Source: Marivirga sp.
GTDB lineage: Bacteria; Bacteroidota; Bacteroidia; Cytophagales; Cyclobacteriaceae
Reading direction: 5' to 3'
Assembly: GCF_024636815.1 (NCBI RefSeq)
Contig: NZ_JAGXGF010000062.1
Location: forward strand, 1-58,213
DNA: 58,213 bases
Positions 8,882 to 18,329 of this stretch are shown here, piece after piece. A program made the translations under genes and the position numbers. The notes under the pieces are model-generated. The model did not search any database. It worked only from the letters and a program-made list of their open reading frames with translations, and had not been told where the DNA came from. Each line of letters begins with the position of its first letter. Position 1 is the stretch's first letter.

Positions 8882-10690
8882 ATGTATGATGCGGTATTCT
8901 TTAAACCACAAGATATAAATGAACTACCGAAATTACCTGGTGTTTATAAATTTCATAACTCATCTGGTGACATCATTTATGTAGGAAAAGCAAAAAATTT
9001 AAAAAATAGAGTTACAAGCTATTTTAATAAATCGGCTAATCACAATAGGAAAACAATAAGGTTAGTAAGAGAAATTAAAAAAGTTGAAATAGTAATAGTC
9101 AATTCAGAATTTGATGCGCTCTTACTTGAAAATTCAATAATTAAAGAATTACAACCGAAGTACAATATCCTCTTAAAGGATGATAAATCATTTCCTTATC
9201 TATGCATCACCAATGAGCCATTCCCCAGAATAATTTCAACAAGAAGGCGAATAGCACGAAATGGGACTTATTTCGGTCCTTATGCTAGTGTAAGAGCCAT
9301 GAATAATGTTTTAGAACTGATTCGGAAATTATATACTATCAGAACATGTAAATTAAATCTTACCGATCAGAACATAAAGGCTGGAAAATTTAAAGTGTGT
9401 TTGGAGTATCATATTGGAAATTGCAAAGGTCCTTGTGAAGGATTACAAGGTCATGATAATTATCAAAAAGATATAAACCAAGCAAGCGAAATTTTAAAAG
9501 GAAATTTAAATATACCAAAGCAGCACTTTAAAGAAAATATGCAAAAAGCTGCAGAGGGTTTGGATTTTGAAAAGGCCCAGAAATTTAAAGAAAAATTCGA
9601 CTTGCTTGAGAAATTCCATAGCAAGTCATTAGTAGTGAACCCTAAACTTACTGATATTGATGTTTGCAGTATAATTTCTGAAGATAAATATGCTTTTGTA
9701 AATTATATGCGAATAAAAAATGGTAGTATAAATGTTACAAAAACCATTGAATTAAAGAAAAAATTAGATGAAACTGACCAAGAACTTTTTCTTTTAGCCC
9801 TTATAGATTTAAGGAAACAATATGAAAGCAACACCAATGAAATACTAACCAATATTGATATTGAAAATCTCCCAGAAAGTTTTTATTTCATTAAACCCCA
9901 AATTGGAGATAAAAAGAAATTAGTGGAAATGAGCTTAAAAAATGCTCTATTCTTTAAGAAGGAAAAACTTAATCAAAACGAATCGACTAAAATAAAGGAG
10001 TTACGGGTTTTGAAACAACTTCAAAATGATCTGAGGCTCAAAGAACTTCCTATTAAAATCGAGTGCTTTGATAACTCTAATATGCAAGGCACCAACCCAA
10101 CTGCCTCAATGGTTCACTTCAAAAATGCGAGACCAAAAAAGAGTGAATACAGGCATTATCATGTCAAAACAGTTATTGGGCCAGATGATTTTGCTTCTAT
10201 GACTGAAATAGTAGGAAGAAGATATAATAGGCTAGTGAAGGAACAACAGGAACTACCGAATTTAATAGTGATAGACGGGGGAAAAGGGCAATTGAGCGCT
10301 GCTGTAAAAGCATTAAAAAAACTAGATCTTTATGGTAAGATTCCAATTATAGGAATTGCAAAGCGACTAGAGGAAATATACTTCCCAGAAGATCCATATC
10401 CGGTTCATATCAGTAAAAAAAGTGAATCACTTAAACTTATTCAAAGACTGAGAGATGAGGCTCACCGTTTTGCCATTACTTTCCACAGGCAGATAAGAAG
10501 TAAAAATAGTTTTACAAGTGAATTAGAAGGAATTGAAGGTATAGGAGAAAAAACTATAGATCAATTACTAACGCATTTTAAATCTGTAAAAAAGATTAAG
10601 GAAGCCTCATTTGAACAACTCAATACGGTGATCGGGAACAACAAAGCAGAACAACTTCTAACAGCCTTTAAACAAAAAAAGGAAGACTAA
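8882..10690 (+). CDS. uvrC: Excinuclease ABC subunit C
   Basis: UvrC makes both incisions around DNA lesions in nucleotide excision repair. The N-terminal GIY-YIG nuclease domain is seen at residues 14-48 (LPGVYKFHNSSGDIIYVGKA), a UVR helix pair near residues 213-235 (LDFEKAQKFKEKFDLLEK), the UvrC RNase H-like domain in the middle (ECFDNSNMQGT, VIDGGKGQL), and a helix-hairpin-helix at the C-terminus (IEGIGEKTIDQLL). Its 602 residues match the family. It ends at a bidirectional terminator shared with the convergent gldN. Confidence 0.96.
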   Translation: MYDAVFFKPQDINELPKLPGVYKFHNSSGDIIYVGKAKNLKNRVTSYFNKSANHNRKTIRLVREIKKVEIVIVNSEFDALLLENSIIKELQPKYNILLKDDKSFPYLCITNEPFPRIISTRRRIARNGTYFGPYASVRAMNNVLELIRKLYTIRTCKLNLTDQNIKAGKFKVCLEYHIGNCKGPCEGLQGHDNYQKDINQASEILKGNLNIPKQHFKENMQKAAEGLDFEKAQKFKEKFDLLEKFHSKSLVVNPKLTDIDVCSIISEDKYAFVNYMRIKNGSINVTKTIELKKKLDETDQELFLLALIDLRKQYESNTNEILTNIDIENLPESFYFIKPQIGDKKKLVEMSLKNALFFKKEKLNQNESTKIKELRVLKQLQNDLRLKELPIKIECFDNSNMQGTNPTASMVHFKNARPKKSEYRHYHVKTVIGPDDFASMTEIVGRRYNRLVKEQQELPNLIVIDGGKGQLSAAVKALKKLDLYGKIPIIGIAKRLEEIYFPEDPYPVHISKKSESLKLIQRLRDEAHRFAITFHRQIRSKNSFTSELEGIEGIGEKTIDQLLTHFKSVKKIKEASFEQLNTVIGNNKAEQLLTAFKQKKED

Positions 10691-10706
10691 GAGTCCTCCT
10701 TTTTTT
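10674..10706. terminator. Bidirectional terminator between uvrC and gldN
   Basis: An A-run, the arms aggaagact and agtcctcct (one mismatch, three-base loop) and a T-run form a stem-loop readable as an intrinsic terminator from both strands. The uvrC stop codon lies inside it. Confidence 0.8.
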
Positions 10707-10725
10707 GTTTAGTATTTTATAAATC

Positions 10726-11619
10726 TTAATAAGACCATAATTCATGTTCTTTCTCCATTAATTGATATTCAATCCATTGAGATGCCATTATACCTTGTTT
10801 AGGAGATTCACTATATATATCAATGATCATATTATCATTTGGATTAGCAACTTTAACAATTCTTCCATTAAATAATCTTAATGCAAATGCGTCTGCTAAG
10901 TTTTTATGTTCAGCACTATTTTGAGGATTAAACCAAATCATTTGCTCAGGATTACTTCTAAACAAATCAACCAGATCCTTATATTTAAAAACGCCAACAG
11001 TTCTTTCAACGCCAGCAGTGAAATTTTCAGCAGGTATAATTATTTTGATAGCTTGTATATCCCACACTAAAACTGATCTCTGTTTATCAAAAATCATATC
11101 CTCAATAATTTCTAAAGTGGACATTTGTCTTACTGTAAATTGTGTAGAGACCTCAGTTGCGGCAGCTTCTTCTTCTCCACCAGCAGTATCATCAGCAGCA
11201 GTATCGCCCCAACCATCATCATTACCCCAAGCATCATCTCCACCGGCATTACCCCAGCCATCATCAGCACCACCGCCCATGTTCAAATCTTTCAATGCAG
11301 GATCCTCTAACCTTTCTAAAAATTCTTCTTTAGTTACTCTATTTACCATGGAATCTCCTTGGTAAATAGGGAGAATACCTGCTTTTGCAGCTTGAATAAT
11401 GTGTTTGGTTATTTCATTATTTGATGCAAAAAACGGTTTATTTTGCTTTTCTCTTAAATCCATTCTTCTCCATACCCTCTTCTTAAACATAATATCATCT
11501 TCATGAATAGGGTAAACTGAATTAGGATTATACCCATCATTGCTTGACTCTTGAGCTTTTAATGGCTGTAAAAAAGCCAATAGAGCAAATCCTATAAATA
11601 ATAACACAAACTTTTTCAT
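10726..11619 (-). CDS. gldN: T9SS ring component GldN/PorN
   Basis: GldN binds the lipoprotein GldK to form the periplasmic ring of the type IX secretion system. A signal peptide covers residues 1-22 (cleavage near LKAQ). The mature start (NPNSVYPIHEDDIMFKKRVWR) is the family hallmark. Residues about 115-156 are an unusual acidic, Gly/Trp/Ala-rich insertion with repeats of the type DDGWGN, which looks like a flexible linker inside the fold. It is the last gene of the porP-gldK-gldL-gldM-gldN series and ends before the terminator shared with uvrC. Confidence 0.94.
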   Translation of the reverse strand: MKKFVLLFIGFALLAFLQPLKAQESSNDGYNPNSVYPIHEDDIMFKKRVWRRMDLREKQNKPFFASNNEITKHIIQAAKAGILPIYQGDSMVNRVTKEEFLERLEDPALKDLNMGGGADDGWGNAGGDDAWGNDDGWGDTAADDTAGGEEEAAATEVSTQFTVRQMSTLEIIEDMIFDKQRSVLVWDIQAIKIIIPAENFTAGVERTVGVFKYKDLVDLFRSNPEQMIWFNPQNSAEHKNLADAFALRLFNGRIVKVANPNDNMIIDIYSESPKQGIMASQWIEYQLMEKEHELWSY

Positions 11620-11643
11620 AACCTATTAATTTCTTTTACACTA

Positions 11644-13230
11644 TTAATTTAGAGTGATAGGAAAAACTTGCTCACCTAAAGCAACTTCTTCTGTATTCCC
11701 TCTAAAATTTCTTCTTAGTACCTGATCCACTTGAACAACCAATCTGTCTCCAGGACGAGCATTTGCCATCAATTGTGAAACATTTACAGTTTCCGATGTT
11801 GCCTTTATAGGTTGCCCTACTGGTCTAGGCCCTCTAGCTAAAGTAATGGTCCATCTTGTAACCTTATATTGTGCGTCTTTCGGTAACTGCGCTTTAAAGT
11901 TTTCATCTGCGATAGCCTGAACTCTTAATACTCTGACAGCAGTGGCCTTTTCTCCTTGTTTTAAGTTTACTGGCTTAGAACCGACAAAAACTTGAACATC
12001 TGGCTTTGGTATCTTTCGTACACTAAATACTTTATTTCCAATTTTAGTTCCACCTGAACTAACACCCAAAGTAACTTTAGGAGCATTAGGGATTATGGTA
12101 ACCCTACCTCTTTCTTTTCCCTGAATAGTAGAACCTCCTTGAACTGAAAAAGATGGATTATAGGCAGTTCCTAATGCCGGAACTAATACATCTAATTCAT
12201 TTCCACAATTCAAATACAATTGACTTAAAGCAGCAGACTGCACCTGAATTATAGGTTCCGCTACAAAATATTCAATTTCTTCTCTGTAAACGCTATCTTT
12301 TAGTTTAGCGGTGGCCTCAAAAGTTTTTCTGGCAGTTCCTTCCTCGCCATATGAACTAGCAGATGATACAGTAAACTCAATTTTACCTGCACCATTTTCC
12401 ACATCAATTTCATTACCATTAAAAGTCATCTCAGGATCTTCTGCAGAAGAAGAGGCTGCTACAATTAAATTTGCTTTATATTTTGCACCAGCAGCTACAA
12501 CCTTAGACTCCGGTAGAGCTACTAATCTAATTAAATCAAAATTCAAATCTTGGGCACCCACTCTATTTGCCAAAATATCAAGTGCTCTGGCTTCGTAAGC
12601 CATCACTTTATTTTGATAATCACTTATAGTAGCCATTGCAGCAGGTGTTGGCGCTCCCATAAATTCTAATGTAGCCCAATCCATACCTTTTTTATTAGGG
12701 TCATTTTTAAAACGCTGATTATTATTAGCGTCTAAAGCCAAAGGCTCAAAAGTTATTGAGGAATCTGCAACTGTCTCATCTATAAAATTTGCATACTCAT
12801 TAAGCGATTTTTGCAATTTTATACCATTGTTTTCATTTTCAGGCATCATATAATTCCCTACCCTATCATAGTCAGTCTTTCCTATCATTTCTCCATCCTC
12901 ATCATATCCTCCTGTGATTTTAATGAAAGTCTCCTTATATGTTTTCAGTTCAGCCACCATTTCACGAGTCCTCTTGCGTATTTCCTTTGCCTCATCCAAA
13001 ATCTTCACATCATTAGGACGACTACCGGATTCTTCCACAGCGTTTTCAATTCTTCGCAGAGTATTACCGTTTTGCTCCTTAGCAGCATCAACAGAAACTT
13101 CTAAAGAGTTATTTATATCGATGAATTTGTCGAGTACCGTAACACTTACGTTTAGCGCCAAAAGGGCAGTCAGTACCAAGTACATCATGCCGATCATCTT
13201 CTGTCTTGGGGTTTCTTTTCCTCCAGCCAT
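11644..13230 (-). CDS. gldM: T9SS/gliding motor protein GldM/PorM
   Basis: GldM partners GldL to form the proton-driven motor of the T9SS and gliding machinery; its periplasmic domains transmit motion to the GldKN ring. The N-terminus (MAGGKETPRQKMIGMMYLV) holds the conserved Arg9 just before a single membrane helix (about 12-30). A long periplasmic region of several beta-rich domains follows, with 528 residues in total, matching the family. It is 24 bases upstream of gldN and 30 downstream of gldL, consistent with one operon. Confidence 0.95.
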   Translation of the reverse strand: MAGGKETPRQKMIGMMYLVLTALLALNVSVTVLDKFIDINNSLEVSVDAAKEQNGNTLRRIENAVEESGSRPNDVKILDEAKEIRKRTREMVAELKTYKETFIKITGGYDEDGEMIGKTDYDRVGNYMMPENENNGIKLQKSLNEYANFIDETVADSSITFEPLALDANNNQRFKNDPNKKGMDWATLEFMGAPTPAAMATISDYQNKVMAYEARALDILANRVGAQDLNFDLIRLVALPESKVVAAGAKYKANLIVAASSSAEDPEMTFNGNEIDVENGAGKIEFTVSSASSYGEEGTARKTFEATAKLKDSVYREEIEYFVAEPIIQVQSAALSQLYLNCGNELDVLVPALGTAYNPSFSVQGGSTIQGKERGRVTIIPNAPKVTLGVSSGGTKIGNKVFSVRKIPKPDVQVFVGSKPVNLKQGEKATAVRVLRVQAIADENFKAQLPKDAQYKVTRWTITLARGPRPVGQPIKATSETVNVSQLMANARPGDRLVVQVDQVLRRNFRGNTEEVALGEQVFPITLN

Positions 13231-13260
13231 AGATTCTAGTTTTTATGCTTTAATAACAAA

Positions 13261-14073
13261 TTAACCTTTCATAGCAGATAGCATATTGCCATATACTTTA
13301 TTTAACTGAGAAAGATTTGTTGTTAGGTTTTTAACTTCTGTTTGGAATTGAGCAGTATCTTTACTTGCTTCTGTCATGCTATCTAAAGCAGTTGATAAAT
13401 TCTTATAGAATTTATTCATTGCTTTCACATGATTTTGAGAATCTTGCAATTCCATTTCATAAACCTGATTCAATGCAGTCAAGTTTTTAGTAACCGCTTG
13501 CACTTGAGAATGGTAAGACTTAGCATCCATTGAAGCGTTCGACATCTCTGACATAGCCTTTACAGTATTATCATAAGATTTATTCATCTCTAATAATGAT
13601 TTACTAGCTTGTTTTACATTATTAGCATAATCATTAGTAGCAACAGCTGCATTACTTAGGCTAGACATTTGCTTAGCTGAATCAGCCATGCTTTTCATTC
13701 CATCGCCTAAACTTTTTATTAAATCAGGACCAATTTTTCCCTCTTCCAATACTTTATCTAATTGCTGGGCAGTAGATCCGCCTGCTGCAGATGATATTTG
13801 TTTCTTTCTTAGAGCTGGATCATCATATTCCTCTTCAGCTAACTCTGGGTAAACTTTACTCCAATCAATTTCCTCATGTGTAGGTTCAAAAGCACTTAAC
13901 AAAAATATAATTGCCTCTGTAGTTAAACCTATACCTAACATCAATGCCGCACCCGGAAGGTGAAGAATCTTAAACATGGCACCGATAATCACGATAGCCG
14001 CACCAATACCATATACCTTAGGCATTATGGTTTTGAAAAGTAACTCCTGGAATCCGCCTTTTTTATTACTCAT
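13261..14073 (-). CDS. gldL: T9SS/gliding motor protein GldL/PorL
   Basis: GldL is the inner-membrane stator-like half of the T9SS motor. Two N-terminal helices (about residues 20-37 and 41-61) contain the conserved carboxylates: Glu53 inside helix 2 (GLTTEAIIF) and Glu63 at its end (SAFEP), which in characterised homologues are linked to proton use. The cytoplasmic C-terminal half is a long Ser/Asn/Lys-rich coiled coil ending LNKVYGNMLSAMKG. It lies between gldK (59-base gap) and gldM. Confidence 0.95.
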   Translation of the reverse strand: MSNKKGGFQELLFKTIMPKVYGIGAAIVIIGAMFKILHLPGAALMLGIGLTTEAIIFLLSAFEPTHEEIDWSKVYPELAEEEYDDPALRKKQISSAAGGSTAQQLDKVLEEGKIGPDLIKSLGDGMKSMADSAKQMSSLSNAAVATNDYANNVKQASKSLLEMNKSYDNTVKAMSEMSNASMDAKSYHSQVQAVTKNLTALNQVYEMELQDSQNHVKAMNKFYKNLSTALDSMTEASKDTAQFQTEVKNLTTNLSQLNKVYGNMLSAMKG

Positions 14074-14131
14074 GTTTGTAGTTTTTAATGGTTAATGTCC
14101 TAAATATTGTTTTATTTTTTTAAAAAGTCAA

Positions 14132-15169
14132 TTAAAATTCTGCTCCTGATGAACGGCCTAAGTAAGTCATTGCGCATCTGAAACCAATGTAAGCTCTTGT
14201 AGAATCCTTATGTTCGAATGCTCTAGTACCTGTTTCAAGGTAATAAGCAATATCTTTCCATGAACCACCACGAATTACTTTTCTAGGCTCACTTTCATCA
14301 AAAAAGGTTGGGTTTAAATCCCACACTAATGGAACAGAAGCAGGATTAAATGCATCCTCACACCATTCTGAAACGTTTCCTGACATATCAAACAAACCAA
14401 AATCGTTCGGAAAATATGACATTACTTCAGCAGTATATGCATTTCCATCATCATAATAGTTACCTCTACCTGGTTTAAAGTTTGCCAACATACATCCTTT
14501 CGCATTTCTTATGTATGGATTTCCCCATGGATATTTGGCCATATCTCTACCGCCTCTAGCTGCATATTCCCATTCTGCTTCTGAAGGCAGTCGGAATGCA
14601 GGCATAGGGAACTCTCCCAAAGATTCTCTGTATGAATTTAAATAATCTGTTCTCCACTGAGAGAATACTTTAGCGGCTACCCAGTCAACACCTACAACCG
14701 GATAGTCGTCAAATGCAGGGTGCATATAATAATACTCCTGCATTGGATCTCCCATATGATTTGTGAAATCTTTCATCCAAACTGTGGTATCAGGATAAAG
14801 CTCTTTCATAATATAATCTCTACCAAGGGTAGAAGCTGAATCCTCCATCATTCTTTGAATAAACTGACGATATTCATTATTGGTAATTTCAGTTTCATCC
14901 ATGTAAAACCCACCAATAGTTACCTGCCTGTTGAAATTTATTTGACTAGCTGCAACATCTTCATCAGCTTGCCCCATGTGAAAAGTTCCGGCTGGAACTG
15001 ATCTCATACCGTAAGGAGTAGCCATATACCATCCTTCTCTTCCGGGAACTCCTACCAAGTTTCCTCCATCACCAGTTCCGCCCCCAAAAAGACCGCAGCC
15101 TTCCAGGAAAAGAGTAGCAACAAACAAAATCGATAGGGTTAATTTTTTCAAAACACCTTTATTATTCAT
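14132..15169 (-). CDS. gldK: T9SS lipoprotein GldK/PorK
   Basis: GldK is an outer-membrane lipoprotein that forms the periplasmic ring with GldN. The lipoprotein signal is residues 1-25 with the lipobox Cys in FLEGCGLFGGG. The body (about 50-335) has the formylglycine-generating enzyme fold signature seen in GldK: VPAGTFHMGQ, FYMDETEITNNEYRQF, RLPSEAEWEYAARGG, DMSGNVSEWCEDAF and IGFRCAM. The family uses this fold structurally. A 170-base gap upstream could hold its own promoter. Confidence 0.95.
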   Translation of the reverse strand: MNNKGVLKKLTLSILFVATLFLEGCGLFGGGTGDGGNLVGVPGREGWYMATPYGMRSVPAGTFHMGQADEDVAASQINFNRQVTIGGFYMDETEITNNEYRQFIQRMMEDSASTLGRDYIMKELYPDTTVWMKDFTNHMGDPMQEYYYMHPAFDDYPVVGVDWVAAKVFSQWRTDYLNSYRESLGEFPMPAFRLPSEAEWEYAARGGRDMAKYPWGNPYIRNAKGCMLANFKPGRGNYYDDGNAYTAEVMSYFPNDFGLFDMSGNVSEWCEDAFNPASVPLVWDLNPTFFDESEPRKVIRGGSWKDIAYYLETGTRAFEHKDSTRAYIGFRCAMTYLGRSSGAEF

Positions 15170-15339
15170 AACACCTATTTGTTTCTAACTAAACGCTAAT
15201 ATATTGACAATTATTAAATATATTCTTTACACCCTAACATTTAAACCCTGAACTGTAAGGTTTTATTGTATTTTAAATAATTTATAGAAATATCTCCACA
15301 ATTTTCATAAAAAAGTTTTATTCTGCAAACTTTTTACGA

Positions 15340-16296
15340 TTAATGTCTAAATCTAGGCGTTCGCACTACCTTTTTTCCCGATGTAGATATAGCTGGCAAT
15401 CTATAACTTAGCATAATTTCATGAGAAGTTGTACTCTTTGCACTTTGTGCCACAAGGGTATAATCAAAGGCATAACCTACTTTAAAAGTATTCTCTTTAA
15501 AGAAACTATACCCCAACATTACTATAGCTGCTTCTTGTTGTCTAAAAGAAAGCCCACCCCATATTTTTTCTTTATATGTAGCAATTGCTGAAACATCAAA
15601 GGTATAAGAACTAAATTCTGTAGTTCTTACCAAAAAGCTTGGTGTTAAATTAACATCGTAATTAATAGGAAAAGTATAGCCTGCTGTTATAAGAAAGTCT
15701 TTTGGATAAGGGTTTTTAATTGCATCCGCTCCAAACCCAAATTCTGCTTCAATCAGGTGATTGAAAGCAGCTCCAACATAAAAGTCTTTATGTTGATAAT
15801 TAACTCCAACTGAAAAATCTGGCCTAACCTGAGTAGCTTGAATATTATTTATATTTGGATCATCAGGATCTATTACAATATAACCATCTTTATTTATGTT
15901 TTGAGTAATCACACCTCCTCGAAAACCTATACTAAGTTTGGACTCCTTAATCCCTAAATGATATGCTCCTGAAGCTTGAATTTGAATAAAGTTTTGATTG
16001 GCTATATCATCATTCAGTACATAAAATCCAAAACCACTATTATAACGCATAATAGGTGTGGTCAAAGAAATCAATTGAGAATTAATTCCTCCCACAGGGC
16101 CATTTGAAGGTGCATAACCTGCCCATTGGGTTCTGTGCATAGCAGTTAGTTTAGTATAACCCTCTACCCCAGAATAAGCAGGGTTATTGAATAGGTTATT
16201 AAACATGTAATGAGAGAACTGCACATCTTGGCCTTGGGCATTGTAAACACCCGAAGCCAAAATGATTAGAGTTAATATTTGTACTATTTTTTTCAT
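15340..16296 (-). CDS. porP: T9SS outer-membrane protein, PorP/SprF family
   Basis: PorP/SprF proteins are outer-membrane beta-barrels associated with T9SS or with secretion of specific partner proteins. The signal peptide is residues 1-22 (ending NAQG). The mature start QDVQFSHYMFNNLFNNPAYSG is the family signature, followed by alternating amphipathic strands and aromatic-rich ends. Adjacent to gldK and on the same strand, this is the copy expected in the core locus. An AT-rich gap of 113 bases separates it from hemD. Confidence 0.92.
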   Translation of the reverse strand: MKKIVQILTLIILASGVYNAQGQDVQFSHYMFNNLFNNPAYSGVEGYTKLTAMHRTQWAGYAPSNGPVGGINSQLISLTTPIMRYNSGFGFYVLNDDIANQNFIQIQASGAYHLGIKESKLSIGFRGGVITQNINKDGYIVIDPDDPNINNIQATQVRPDFSVGVNYQHKDFYVGAAFNHLIEAEFGFGADAIKNPYPKDFLITAGYTFPINYDVNLTPSFLVRTTEFSSYTFDVSAIATYKEKIWGGLSFRQQEAAIVMLGYSFFKENTFKVGYAFDYTLVAQSAKSTTSHEIMLSYRLPAISTSGKKVVRTPRFRH

Positions 16297-16317
16297 ATCC
16301 TCAACACTTTAGAAGGA

Positions 16318-16346
16318 TAAATATAATAAAAATAACTTTTGTTCAA
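16318..16346 (-). promoter_or_regulatory. Weak candidate promoter upstream of porP
   Basis: Minus-strand TTGAAC (16346-16341) and TATATTTA (16325-16318) resemble the -33/-7 pair of Bacteroidota, with the last base of the -7 box off consensus and a slightly short spacer. It would place porP-gldKLMN under its own promoter. Confidence 0.25.
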
Positions 16347-16409
16347 GCTATTATGTAATAAATTTAAAGTTATTATATAATTAAAGATATCTAACTACCT
16401 ATAATACAA

Positions 16410-17188
16410 TTATTTAAGGCCGTTAGCTTTTTTAATATAAAGTTCTAACGCTCCTGTCATTGAAGGCGCATTTGGTAATGGAGCTTCAATATCTATTATT
16501 AAACCTGCATCTCTAGCTGCCTGGGCAGTTGTTGGTCCAAACACAGCAATTCTAGTTTTATTTTGTTTAAAATCAGGGAAATTCACAAACAAAGAATTAA
16601 TTCCTGAAGGACTAAAGAACGCTAAAATATCATAAGTGATATTTTCTAAATCAGATAAATCTGCAGCAACTGTCTTGTATATAATGGCCTCAGTAAAATT
16701 ATATCCATTGTCAGTCATAAAAGATGGAATATCATCTTTTCTGATGTTAGAACATGGGAACAAATACTTTTCGTTCTTGTGCTTTTTAATTACGTTTAAG
16801 ATATCCTGTGCGGTTCTCTCCCCTACAAAAACTTTTCGCTTTCTTACCACTATATATTTTTGCAAATAATTAGCCGTTTGTTCTGAAATACAAAAATATT
16901 TCATTTCAGGAGGCATTTCTACCTTACTGTCCTTACATATTCTAAAGAAATGGTCTACCGCATTTCTACTAGTAAAGATGATGGCAGTATGCTTTAATAT
17001 ATCAATTTTTGTTTCCTGAATTCCTTAGAATCTATAGGATCAACTTTGATAAATTGCCTGAAATCAATTTTGATTTTATACTTGTCCGCCAATTTATGGT
17101 ACGGAGAGTTTGAAATATCTGCCGGCTCAGGCTGTGAAACCATGATACTTTTTACCGGATAAAATCGGTCTTTTACAGTTGTTGACAT
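16410..17188 (-). pseudogene. hemD: Uroporphyrinogen-III synthase, split by a one-base frameshift
   Basis: HemD closes and flips ring D to make uroporphyrinogen III on the way to haem. The 5' part runs in frame from the ATG at 17188 and stops at 16994-16996 shortly after FRKQK. Reading one base differently from about 17010 continues the protein without interruption (ILKHTAIIFTSRNAVDHFF...) through MPPEMKYF to the stop at 16410, giving about 258 residues, a normal length. The break lies in a run of five T on the plus strand (near 17007-17011), where six would restore the frame. A sequencing error, a recent mutation or ribosomal slippage could each explain it. hemD between a DUF4271 gene and porP is a recurring Bacteroidota arrangement. 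Confidence 0.8.
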
Positions 17189-17213
17189 GTTAATAGGTCT
17201 ACTTTGAAAAGTT

Positions 17214-18299
17214 TTATCTCATGAAATATTTTAGTCCAATTAAAAATGGGAATATTTCTGTGGTGCAAAAGTAAGAAAATAAATAGAGATTAGTGAAGCT
17301 GCTTAATTTTAATATTTTAAAATACAATAATATTAACCTGATGAAATAAAATGCTAACACTCCATATATGGCTGTAGATAGCCAAAAGGCTGGTATGGCA
17401 CCTTTAAAAAGAAATATTAAAATTGAGCTAAAGAATAATATGATGACAAAAAATAGATTAATATTTAACATCTCCTTAATATAAAAAGCAATTATCTTAT
17501 TATTCCCAAATAAATTAGATGCTATTGAGACCCATATAACCTTTACAATTAAGCCTATTGATACTATGCCCAGAATTTTCAAATATTCAATAATTCCATT
17601 CGCTTCTATTCCTAAAAACCCAACATTTTTGCCTACGCTTAAAAAATATATTAAGCCAGCGGTTAGAAAAGAATAGAATCCTGCAAAAACCAAATTATCC
17701 TGATCCATTGTCCTTACACGAGATTGATCCCCTTCATTTAAGTGAGTGGTAAAAATCTTACTAAATGATAAAGTATTTAAGTATCGCTTATCGTAATTGA
17801 CTTTTATAATTACCATAAACAGAGAAGCTCCAATCAAAAGGATTAATAGAATATTATCTGAAATCCATTTACTTTCTCTTTCCACATTTTCCATAGGGGG
17901 ATAAGCTCCGGTAGTATTAGCCTTTTCAATAGAATAAATTCCATAGCTCAAATCTCGAACATCTCTATCCAGGGTTATGAAAACACCCTCAACCTGGACA
18001 TTATTAAAAGCATGATTTAAGTACCCTTCAGATGATTTTTTAATTAGTTTATCGCCATAAAATAAATAGAAGTCTGCATTTGACTTAGCTTCAAGGTATA
18101 ATGCTGAGTAATTACCCAAATCCAGCCTTAGCTGTCTTACGCTATCTGAAGACCATTTAACAGTACTCATTAAAGTATCTGTTTGATGCCATATTCGTCC
18201 TTCAGTTTCGGAAGTAGCTTGGATTTTTTTCTCCTCTGATTTTTCTTGACTACAAGATAAGATTAGAAATATAGATAAGAAGAATATAAGCCTTTGCAT
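17214..18299 (-). CDS. DUF4271 domain membrane protein
   Basis: This 361-residue protein has a lipoprotein-like signal (LSCSQEKS, Cys16), a soluble part of about 120 residues, then about seven hydrophobic helices from residue 148 to the end (last YFCTTEIFPFLIGLKYFMR). The C-terminal block matches the DUF4271 membrane family encoded next to hemD in many Bacteroidota. Function is unknown. It is 25 bases upstream of hemD and 30 bases downstream of the BamA-like gene, consistent with one transcription unit. Confidence 0.78.
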   Translation of the reverse strand: MQRLIFFLSIFLILSCSQEKSEEKKIQATSETEGRIWHQTDTLMSTVKWSSDSVRQLRLDLGNYSALYLEAKSNADFYLFYGDKLIKKSSEGYLNHAFNNVQVEGVFITLDRDVRDLSYGIYSIEKANTTGAYPPMENVERESKWISDNILLILLIGASLFMVIIKVNYDKRYLNTLSFSKIFTTHLNEGDQSRVRTMDQDNLVFAGFYSFLTAGLIYFLSVGKNVGFLGIEANGIIEYLKILGIVSIGLIVKVIWVSIASNLFGNNKIIAFYIKEMLNINLFFVIILFFSSILIFLFKGAIPAFWLSTAIYGVLAFYFIRLILLYFKILKLSSFTNLYLFSYFCTTEIFPFLIGLKYFMR

Positions 18300-18329
18300 T
18301 AATAATTATTCAATTAAAAATATACCACT

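Noticed and set aside
11018-11365. Plus-strand frame opposite gldN
   Set aside because: It is the mirror of the acidic repeat of GldN; its Ser/Pro-rich product is an artefact of the opposite strand.
12311-13264. Plus-strand frames opposite gldM
   Set aside because: They lie fully inside gldM, which has clear homology and motifs; no start signals or family features.
17000-17015. Programmed frameshifting in hemD
   Set aside because: The slip site is not a classical X XXY YYZ heptamer, and an indel in a homopolymer is simpler; kept only as an alternative.
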